Positions 6,861 through 12,345 of a DNA stretch of 12,345 nucleotides are shown here, in pieces. Origin of the DNA: Desulfurobacterium sp. (lineage in GTDB: Bacteria > Aquificota > Aquificia > Desulfurobacteriales > Desulfurobacteriaceae); NCBI GenBank assembly GCA_026988135.1, contig JALSLT010000068.1, positions 1 through 12,345 on the forward strand, given 5' to 3'. Under the pieces are notes generated by a model. It was not told the origin of the DNA, made no database searches, and saw only the letters and a list, made by a program, of their open reading frames with translations. A program made the position numbers and the translations under genes. Numbering within the stretch: the stretch's first letter is position 1; every line of letters begins with the position of its first letter.

Positions 6861-8456
6861 CTACTTCACAACTATAAATTCCTGGAAAATCCTTGGTGTT
6901 TTGGCAACTGTTGTTATTCTTAAATTTTTAAGCTCCTTATAGTATTTATCAACATGGTTCAAGGTTTGCTTTCCCGGTTCATTAAATTTTCTTCTTGCAG
7001 CAGAGAGACCTGCTCTTCTACCAAAAACAAAAATATCAAGGAGGGAATTTCCCATCAATCTGTTTCTTCCATGAATTCCACCTGCAGCCTCACCGGCAAC
7101 AAAAAGGTTTTTAACAGTAGTTTCCCCTTTTTCATCTATTAAAATTCCACCGTTTTGATAGTGAAGAGTAGGATATACGAGAAGCGGTTGATTCTCTATG
7201 TCAATTTTTATTCTTCTAAACATCCTGTAAAGAGCCGGGAATTTTTCCCTCAAAAATCCTTTTCCTCTTTTTTCCGTAATTACCGGAGTATCAAGCCATA
7301 CGCCAACCCTACCCGACGGCGCGACAATTCCCCTACCTTCTTCACATTCTTTTATCATCGCCGCAGATACAACATCTCTTGTTTCAAGTTCATTTATAAA
7401 TCTCTTACCTTTACTGTTTACAAGATGAGCACCTAAACTCCTTATCGCCTCTGTTACAAGAACACCAACCATATGATCTGGATAAACAATCCCTGTAGGG
7501 TGATACTGGAAAGAGTCAAGTCCTTCAAGCTTTGCACCGGCTCTATAAGCAAGAACTATAGCATCACCGGTAGCTCCGAAGTTGTTTGACGTTTGAAATC
7601 CCTGAATATGAAGCCTTCCCGAACCACCGGTTGCAAGAATAACAGCCTTTGCCTTTATAAGAAAAAACTGTTTCCGCTCCAAATCAAAAATGACAGCACC
7701 ATTGCACTCACCAAACTCACTCGTTGTCAACTCAACAACAGGTGAAAACTCAAAAATATCTATATTTTCCCTGTTTCTGATTTCATCTTTTAGTATTTTA
7801 ACAATGTTTAAACCGGTATAGTCCCCAATGGATAAAATCCTTGCTACTGATGAACCACCGGCCATTTTTGTTAGCAAATTTCCTTTTTCATCCCTATCAA
7901 AATTAACACCCAAATCCATTAACCATTTAACTATTTGAGGACCATCGGAAACCATAACTTTTACAAGTTCTTTTTTTCCCTTGAATTGACCAGCAACTAC
8001 CGTATCGGTAAAATGCTTCACAGGAGAATCTTCCTCTCCAACACTTGCTTGCATTCCCCCAAGAGCCATTATAGTATTTGAATTCCCAAGTCTTAACTTT
8101 GTTGCGAGAACAACTTTTGCTCCGGCACTTTCGGCAAAAAGAGCAGCCGTTATTCCGGCTCCGCCACCACCTAAAACGAGAACATCCGTCTCAGCTTCCG
8201 GAATTTCAAAATCTATATCTCTATAATCAAAAATACTGAAAGCCTCCAGAAGATCGGCTATCTCATGAACAGTTCCATCACCCCTATTAACACCAACTCG
8301 TAATGTTCGGAAAGCTGAAGCTTTAAAATCAGGGTGGAACGTTTCAAGCAGAAAGTTTTTCTTTTCTCCGGATAAAGATGGTATTTTCCTATTAAAACGA
8401 GATTCTCTGGTATTTTCTACAATAAATATTTGCTCAAGAAGCTCTTTTGAATACAT
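6861..8456 (-). CDS. frdA: Fumarate reductase flavoprotein subunit, soluble type
   Basis: Reduces fumarate to succinate with FAD, taking electrons from the adjacent FrdB. From the ATG at 8456 (AGGAG eight bases upstream; a TTG at 8459 is the alternative) it has 531 residues. Residues 1-90 are an extension before the FAD fold, which begins TDVLVLGGGGAG (Gly96-Gly101). Fumarate-site residues match E. coli FrdA: His319 (FQYHPTG), Arg360 (TRD, the proton-shuttle Arg), His432 (LHYQNGG) and Arg466 (HGRNRL). Two oddities: the His that binds FAD covalently is Asn127 (GNSNTIMALGG), so FAD should be non-covalent; and only about 48 residues follow the VFGRRAG helix, so most of the C-terminal helical domain is absent. 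frdB lies immediately upstream and no membrane anchor gene is near. L-aspartate oxidase was considered, but the FrdB partner argues against it. A role in a reductive TCA cycle is inferred. Confidence 0.87.
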   Translation of the reverse strand: MYSKELLEQIFIVENTRESRFNRKIPSLSGEKKNFLLETFHPDFKASAFRTLRVGVNRGDGTVHEIADLLEAFSIFDYRDIDFEIPEAETDVLVLGGGGAGITAALFAESAGAKVVLATKLRLGNSNTIMALGGMQASVGEEDSPVKHFTDTVVAGQFKGKKELVKVMVSDGPQIVKWLMDLGVNFDRDEKGNLLTKMAGGSSVARILSIGDYTGLNIVKILKDEIRNRENIDIFEFSPVVELTTSEFGECNGAVIFDLERKQFFLIKAKAVILATGGSGRLHIQGFQTSNNFGATGDAIVLAYRAGAKLEGLDSFQYHPTGIVYPDHMVGVLVTEAIRSLGAHLVNSKGKRFINELETRDVVSAAMIKECEEGRGIVAPSGRVGVWLDTPVITEKRGKGFLREKFPALYRMFRRIKIDIENQPLLVYPTLHYQNGGILIDEKGETTVKNLFVAGEAAGGIHGRNRLMGNSLLDIFVFGRRAGLSAARRKFNEPGKQTLNHVDKYYKELKNLRITTVAKTPRIFQEFIVVK

Positions 8457-9136
8457 CAATCGCTCTCCTTTCTAACTTTCTCACAAAAATCTTTCAGGGA
8501 TTTCTCATCCATTTTCAAAATATTTCCCCATATCTCCTCATCTTTAAGATCTTCTATCTCTTTTAACCGATTTCTCAAATTTTCCGGTACGGGTCTGTCT
8601 TTTTCAATAGCTCTCTGAACAAACAAAGAAATAATTTGAGGAGCAATTCCCCTGGGACATCTTGAAGCGCAAAGACCACAAAGAATACAATCAAACATCA
8701 TCTCCGTAGCTTCTTCATACCTACCGTCTTTCAGATAAGACATAACTTTTGAAACATTTATCCATTCGGGACAAGCAACAGAACAGAAACCGCAACTTTT
8801 ACACATATTAAGTTCCGGATATATTTCAAGAAGTTTATCTATTGGCTTCTCCATGTTTGAAATATCATATTTTGCCATTCTTGAAGGAAAAAAAGGCATA
8901 ACTGTTATGTCCATTTTCTCCTTTACAATTGTCTGACATCCCAATCCAAATTTCACCCTTTTCCCACCGGGTTCAAGGTAAGCTACAGCACACGCTCCAC
9001 ACAAACCCGAAAGGCAACCAACACCTCTTTTTATATCGTGTCCGGTATCCCATAAAGCTTCTATAACAGTATATCCCTCGGGAACTCTGATTCGTCTTCC
9101 TTCCAGAAAAATAGTTACATACTTTTTATCAGGCAT
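8456..9136 (-). CDS. frdB: Fumarate reductase iron-sulfur subunit, two four-Cys clusters
   Basis: The electron-transfer partner of the flavoprotein encoded next. The 226-residue protein has an N-terminal plant-type [2Fe-2S] ferredoxin domain with Cys41, Cys46, Cys49 and Cys67, then a helical ferredoxin domain with two CxxCxxCxxxCP motifs: Cys112/115/118/122 and Cys150/153/156/160. In classical SdhB/FrdB the last cluster is [3Fe-4S]; here all four ligands are present, so two [4Fe-4S] clusters are predicted, as in the heterodisulfide-reductase-like or thiol:fumarate reductase group. The electron donor is therefore unlikely to be quinone through a membrane anchor, but it is not identified by the sequence. 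The ATG at 9136 directly follows the acpS stop (TAAATG) with AAGGAG inside the acpS end; its TGA overlaps the frdA ATG by one base. Fe-S subunit is certain; the fumarate reductase role rests on the partner. Confidence 0.87.
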   Translation of the reverse strand: MPDKKYVTIFLEGRRIRVPEGYTVIEALWDTGHDIKRGVGCLSGLCGACAVAYLEPGGKRVKFGLGCQTIVKEKMDITVMPFFPSRMAKYDISNMEKPIDKLLEIYPELNMCKSCGFCSVACPEWINVSKVMSYLKDGRYEEATEMMFDCILCGLCASRCPRGIAPQIISLFVQRAIEKDRPVPENLRNRLKEIEDLKDEEIWGNILKMDEKSLKDFCEKVRKESD

Positions 9137-9490
9137 TTAACTCTCCTTGATAATATTTACAAAAGCAATCGAATATTCCTTCTCATGAGATATAGAATAT
9201 AAAAGTTTATAAGGTAAGTCTTTCACAAAAACATTTAAATCCTTCCCTCCATTTTCAATCACAATATCGGAAAAAGTAATATTAACCCCCATTGTTGAAA
9301 CCGCCTTGATTATCGCCTCTTTCAAAGCAAACCTTGCCGCTATACATCCTGTTATTTCACCCACCCTCTTCTTATAACAGTAATCAACCCCTTCAGGAAA
9401 TACTTTTCCTAAAAAACGGACTCCCCACTTATTTAATATATCATCAATGCGCTTATTGGAAACTATATCAACACCACAAGACAGTATCAT
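9137..9490 (-). CDS. acpS: Holo-[acyl-carrier-protein] synthase
   Basis: AcpS moves the 4'-phosphopantetheine arm of CoA onto a serine of apo-acyl carrier protein, activating fatty acid synthesis. The 117-residue length is typical for the homotrimeric bacterial enzyme. The magnesium ligands are visible: Asp8 in GVDIV at the start and Glu58 in RFALKEAIIKA, where the family has RFAAKEA..KA. The C-terminal SISHEKEYSIAFV corresponds to the usual SxSH....A.A strand pair. The ATG at 9490 overlaps the pdxJ stop (ATGA), and the TAA abuts the frdB ATG. The pdxJ-acpS pairing is a common bacterial arrangement, which supports both assignments. Confidence 0.94.
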   Translation of the reverse strand: MILSCGVDIVSNKRIDDILNKWGVRFLGKVFPEGVDYCYKKRVGEITGCIAARFALKEAIIKAVSTMGVNITFSDIVIENGGKDLNVFVKDLPYKLLYSISHEKEYSIAFVNIIKES

Positions 9491-10218
9491 AATATCCCGT
9501 TTATAAGCTCTTTCATCTCTCTAACAGCATCGGTAAGCCCTTTAAGAACAGCATTTGCCACTATTGAATGCCCAATATTAAGTTCTTCTATCTCTTCTAT
9601 CCGAGCAACAAGTCCGACATTTTTATATGTAAGACCGTGTCCGGCATAAATTTTAAGTCCTAAAGATTTTCCATACTTAGCCGCTTCCTTTAGCCTTTCA
9701 ATCTCATTTTCTTTATCCTCTCGTGTAATTGCATGGGCATACTCTCCCGTATGAAGCTCAACGGCATCGGCACCAACTTCGAAAGCAGCTTTTACCTGGT
9801 TTTCATCCGGATCTATGAAAAGATTAACTTCTATATCTGATTTTTTTAATTTCTCAACAACATACTTAATTCGGTCTTTTTGTCCGGCAACATCAAGGCC
9901 ACCTTCGGTTGTTACCTCTTCCCGCTTCTCAGGAACAAGAGTAACCTGGTGCGGTTTCACAGAGAGAGCTATTGAAAGCATCTCATCTGTAGCTGCCATT
10001 TCAAGGTTTATTTTAGAGTGAATTACCTCCTTAATAAGCATTAAATCCCTATCTTGAATATGTCTTCTATCTTCTCTCAGGTGAAGCGTAATCTGATCTG
10101 CACCGGCAAGGTCGGCAATAACAGCAGCATGAACAGGATCAGGTTCGAATGTTTTCCTAACCTCTCTAACCGTAGCAACATGATCTATATTAACTCCCAA
10201 CCTTATTTTTTTACTCAT
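9487..10218 (-). CDS. pdxJ: Pyridoxine 5'-phosphate synthase
   Basis: PdxJ condenses 3-amino-1-hydroxyacetone 1-phosphate with 1-deoxy-D-xylulose 5-phosphate to give pyridoxine 5'-phosphate, the closing step of the DXP-dependent vitamin B6 pathway. The 243-residue protein is full length. Signature residues are in LGVNIDHVATVREVR (Asn10, Asp12, His13, Arg21), HLREDRRHI (His46, Arg48, His53), NLEMAAT (Glu73) and YAGHGL (His194), all in the spacing known from E. coli PdxJ. AAGGAGG lies shortly before the ATG at 10218. It is the first gene of the minus-strand operon and diverges from hisC, itself a PLP enzyme, across 114 bp. Having PdxJ implies the DXP-dependent route rather than PdxS/PdxT. Confidence 0.97.
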   Translation of the reverse strand: MSKKIRLGVNIDHVATVREVRKTFEPDPVHAAVIADLAGADQITLHLREDRRHIQDRDLMLIKEVIHSKINLEMAATDEMLSIALSVKPHQVTLVPEKREEVTTEGGLDVAGQKDRIKYVVEKLKKSDIEVNLFIDPDENQVKAAFEVGADAVELHTGEYAHAITREDKENEIERLKEAAKYGKSLGLKIYAGHGLTYKNVGLVARIEEIEELNIGHSIVANAVLKGLTDAVREMKELINGIL

Positions 10219-10246
10219 CTTCTGCCAACCTCCTTTATATCTGAAA

Positions 10247-10277
10247 ATTTTATCATCTCTGTTTCCATTATTAGCAA
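10247..10277 (-). promoter_or_regulatory. Candidate promoter for the pdxJ-acpS-frdBA operon
   Basis: On the minus strand TTGCTA (10272-10277) and GATAAA (10249-10254) are 17 bp apart, or TAAAAT (10247-10252) at 19 bp. Each hexamer matches consensus at about four of six positions. The -35 falls on the same bases as the -35 proposed for hisC on the other strand. Confidence 0.35.
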
Positions 10278-10300
10278 GAAACTATCTTCCTTGCTATAAT
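10271..10300 (+). promoter_or_regulatory. Probable extended -10 promoter for hisC-ahcY
   Basis: TGCTATAAT at 10292-10300 is a full -10 hexamer with the TGn extension. TTAGCA at 10271-10276 is a fair -35 with an 18-bp spacer. The predicted start near 10307 leaves a leader of about 26 nt before the hisC ATG, carrying the GGGAG binding site. Confidence 0.55.
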
Positions 10301-10332
10301 TTATTTGAAAATATGAAAGTCGGGAGAAGAGA

Positions 10333-11451
10333 ATGTTTGAATTGTCTAAACAGATAAAAAAAGTTCACGTTTACGAACCGGGAAAACCGATAGAGGAACT
10401 TGAAAAAGAGCTTGGAATTAAAAATATCATTAAACTTGCTTCAAATGAAAATCCACTCGGTCCCTCACCAAAAGGTGTCCAGGCAATAATTGGAGATTTA
10501 AAAAATCTCCACAGATATCCTGACGGCAACTCCTATTATTTAAAAAACACACTGGCAAAGCACCTTAACGTTAAACCGGAAAACATATTTGTAGGACTTG
10601 GATCAAACGAAGCACTTGACATTATTGCAAGGGCTTATCTTCGCCCGGGAGTTAATGCGGTTTACAGTGAAAAATCTTTCGCAGTCTATCCTATAGTTGT
10701 TCAGCTTGCAGGGGCGGAGCATAAAGTTGTTAAAGCGAAAGATGACTACTACATGGATTTAAAAGCACACCTTGATGCGATAGATGATAAAACTACCGTT
10801 GTTTTTCTTGCAAACCCAAACAACCCAACAGGCACAGCTTTTTCTAAAAAGGAGTTTGAAGAGTTTTTAAAAGAATTTCCCGATGATGTTCTTCTTGTCC
10901 TTGACGAAGCCTACTACGAATATGCAATCGGTGCCGGTTTTGATATTGAAAACGGCATTGAGTATATCTATGATAAAAATATTTTAGTAACTCGCACTTT
11001 CTCAAAAATATACGGGCTTGCCGGACTTCGACTTGGATATGCCGTTGCGAAAGAGGAAATCATTGCTGACATGAACAGAATCAGGCAACCTTTCAACGTT
11101 ACCAGACCTGCTCAAGTCGCAGGTGTTGCTGCAATAGAAGATAAAATGTTTATAAAACAATCCCAGGTTGTAAATGAAGAAGGAAAAAAATATCTATACA
11201 AAGAGTTTGAAAAATTAGGGTTGGAATATGTACCAACTTACACAAACTTTATCCTTATAGATACGGGTCTCCCAACAAGGAAAGTATTTGAAAAACTTAT
11301 CCATAAAGGAATTATCGTTAGAGCGATGGATGGATACGGATTCCCAACATGTATAAGAATAACAATTGGAACTATGAAAGAAAATATAACATTCATAGAC
11401 AAACTAACCGAAGTGATTGAAGAACTTAGAGAGAAAGGAATAGGGGGTTGA
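10333..11451 (+). CDS. hisC: Histidinol-phosphate aminotransferase
   Basis: HisC is a fold-type I PLP aminotransferase that interconverts imidazole-acetol phosphate plus glutamate and L-histidinol phosphate plus 2-oxoglutarate; some homologues also transaminate aromatic amino acids. The 372-residue protein shows the family order: LASNENPLGPSPK (35-47), RYPDG (61-65), NPNNPTG (161-167), DEAYYEY (191-197) and the PLP lysine Lys225 in TRTFSKIYGLAGLRLGYA. The last motif and the N-terminal NENPLGPSP are characteristic of HisC within subgroup I-beta. GGGAG lies six bases before the ATG. ahcY starts one base after the stop, so the two are almost certainly co-transcribed; no other his gene is nearby. 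Aromatic aminotransferase activity cannot be excluded by sequence. Confidence 0.94.
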   Translation: MFELSKQIKKVHVYEPGKPIEELEKELGIKNIIKLASNENPLGPSPKGVQAIIGDLKNLHRYPDGNSYYLKNTLAKHLNVKPENIFVGLGSNEALDIIARAYLRPGVNAVYSEKSFAVYPIVVQLAGAEHKVVKAKDDYYMDLKAHLDAIDDKTTVVFLANPNNPTGTAFSKKEFEEFLKEFPDDVLLVLDEAYYEYAIGAGFDIENGIEYIYDKNILVTRTFSKIYGLAGLRLGYAVAKEEIIADMNRIRQPFNVTRPAQVAGVAAIEDKMFIKQSQVVNEEGKKYLYKEFEKLGLEYVPTYTNFILIDTGLPTRKVFEKLIHKGIIVRAMDGYGFPTCIRITIGTMKENITFIDKLTEVIEELREKGIGG

Positions 11452-11452
11452 A

Positions 11453-12345
11453 ATGGACTATCATGTAGGGAATTTATCCATTGCAGATAAAGGAAAAGAT
11501 AGAATTGAATGGGCTGAAATGGACATGCCGGTTTTAAGAAAGGAGATAAAAAACAGATTTATAAAAGAGCAACCTTTAAAAGGAATAAAACTTGGCGTCT
11601 GTCTCCACGTAACAACAGAAACGGCAAACCTTGTAAGAACTTTAAAAGATGGAGGAGCAGAAGTTTACCTTTGCGCATGTAATCCTTTGTCAACTCAGGA
11701 TGATGTTGCAGCTGCCCTTGTAAAGCACTATGATATCCCGGTGTTTGCAATAAAAGGGGAAGATGAAAAAACCTACTACGAACATATAAAAACAGTTCTC
11801 TCAAAAGAACCTGACATAACCATGGATGATGGAGCCGACCTTATATCAACTCTCCACAAAGGATATCCTGAACTTGTTGAAAAAGTGATAGGTGGAACAG
11901 AAGAAACAACAACCGGAGTAATAAGAGTTCAAGCAATGGCAAAAGATGGTGTTTTGAAATATCCTGTAATAGCAGTTAATGAAGCTCTAACAAAACACCT
12001 TTTTGACAACCGGTACGGAACGGGACAATCAACAATTGACGGAATATTAAGAGCTACAAACAGGCTTTTGGCAGGGTCCGTATTTGTTGTTGCAGGATAC
12101 GGATGGTGCGGAAGAGGGCTTGCGATGAGGACCGCAGGTATGGGAGCTGAAATGATAGTTGCAGAGGTTGACCCGATAAAGGCGATTGAAGCAAGAATGG
12201 ACGGCTTCAGAGTAATGCCGATGAGTGAAGCGGCAAAGATTGGAGATATATTCTGCACAGTTACCGGAAACATTCACGTAATAAGAGAAGAGCACTTTAA
12301 CCTGATGAAGGACGGAGCTATAGTTTCAAACTCAGGCCATTTCAA
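11453..12345 (+). CDS. ahcY: Adenosylhomocysteinase, N-terminal two thirds (cut by window edge)
   Basis: Adenosylhomocysteinase (SAH hydrolase) splits S-adenosylhomocysteine into adenosine and homocysteine using bound NAD, and so clears the inhibitor of methyltransferases. The frame runs open from the ATG at 11453 to the window end, giving 297 codons of about 400-430. Visible residues are Asp126 (DDGADL), Glu151 (EETTTGV), Lys181, Asp185 and Asn186 (NEALTKHLFDNRYGTGQS), and the NAD-binding GYGWCGRG (215-222). These lie at a constant shift of five from the human enzyme (Asp131, Glu156, Lys186, Asp190), so the catalytic domain has no extra insertion of the sort many bacterial enzymes carry, resembling the compact form found in Thermotoga and archaea. 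The start follows the hisC stop by one base, with GGGGG inside the hisC end as binding site. Confidence 0.95.
   Translation, partial: MDYHVGNLSIADKGKDRIEWAEMDMPVLRKEIKNRFIKEQPLKGIKLGVCLHVTTETANLVRTLKDGGAEVYLCACNPLSTQDDVAAALVKHYDIPVFAIKGEDEKTYYEHIKTVLSKEPDITMDDGADLISTLHKGYPELVEKVIGGTEETTTGVIRVQAMAKDGVLKYPVIAVNEALTKHLFDNRYGTGQSTIDGILRATNRLLAGSVFVVAGYGWCGRGLAMRTAGMGAEMIVAEVDPIKAIEARMDGFRVMPMSEAAKIGDIFCTVTGNIHVIREEHFNLMKDGAIVSNSGHF

Noticed and set aside
6754..7436. Short plus-strand frames running across the gatA end and the frdA 3' half
   Set aside because: They cross the hairpin or lie antisense to conserved FrdA motifs, and none has a good start context.
6861..8456. L-aspartate oxidase (NadB) as an alternative for the flavoprotein
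   Set aside because: NadB also lacks the FAD-linking His, but it has no iron-sulfur partner. Here a coupled FrdB lies directly upstream, and the FrdA-type His, Arg, His and Arg site residues are all present.
11929..12273. Minus-strand frame of 114 codons inside ahcY
   Set aside because: Fully antisense to the NAD-binding part of ahcY and lacks a convincing ribosome binding site or recognisable domain.
1..12345. Search by eye for CRISPR repeats, insertion-sequence ends, tRNA genes or long direct repeats
   Set aside because: No regularly spaced repeats, terminal inverted repeats, cloverleaf-like T-loop signature or transposase-like frames were seen. Coding genes fill nearly the whole window, the largest gap being 114 bp.

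Overview
The window looks like ordinary, densely packed chromosome of an AT-rich, probably thermophilic bacterium. My best guess is the Aquificota, in particular the Desulfurobacterium/Balnearium type. This is an inference from low GC, Lys/Glu/Ile-rich proteins, very tight operons, a SelA, and a soluble anchor-less fumarate reductase of the kind expected in a reductive TCA cycle. No 16S rRNA or other taxonomic marker is present, so the placement is tentative. No tRNA, rRNA, CRISPR array, insertion sequence or phage gene was seen.

Layout. Bases 1-391 (minus strand) hold the 5' part of selA, cut by the window edge. It diverges across 71 bp from a plus-strand run of three overlapping genes: a secreted DUF3857/transglutaminase-like protein (TTG start), tsaD for tRNA t6A synthesis, and a PPK2-type polyphosphate kinase. 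The PPK2 gene converges on a small lipoprotein gene (minus, DUF1439/YceB-like) with overlapping stop codons. That gene diverges over 51 bp from a small stand-alone receiver-like protein (plus). Next come gatC and gatA (plus), two subunits of the tRNA-dependent amidotransferase, probably with their own TATAAT promoter. A perfect 9-bp hairpin sits in the 30 bp between gatA and the converging minus-strand operon.

The minus-strand operon reads pdxJ - acpS - frdB - frdA. Every junction overlaps or abuts, so vitamin B6 synthesis, carrier-protein activation and a two-subunit fumarate reductase are likely co-transcribed. The fumarate reductase pair is the most interesting part. The flavoprotein has the fumarate-site residues but carries Asn where covalent enzymes have the FAD-linking His, has about 90 extra N-terminal residues, and lacks most of the C-terminal helical domain. 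The iron-sulfur subunit has two four-Cys motifs rather than the classical 4Fe-4S plus 3Fe-4S pair, and no membrane anchor gene lies beside it.

Across a 114-bp divergent promoter region, hisC and ahcY run rightward, one base apart; ahcY leaves the window incomplete. The region is metabolic and translational housekeeping. I found no defence system, mobile island or clearly undescribed system. The points worth a second look are the unusual fumarate reductase, the mixed operon, the orphan receiver-like protein and the overlapping convergent gene ends.
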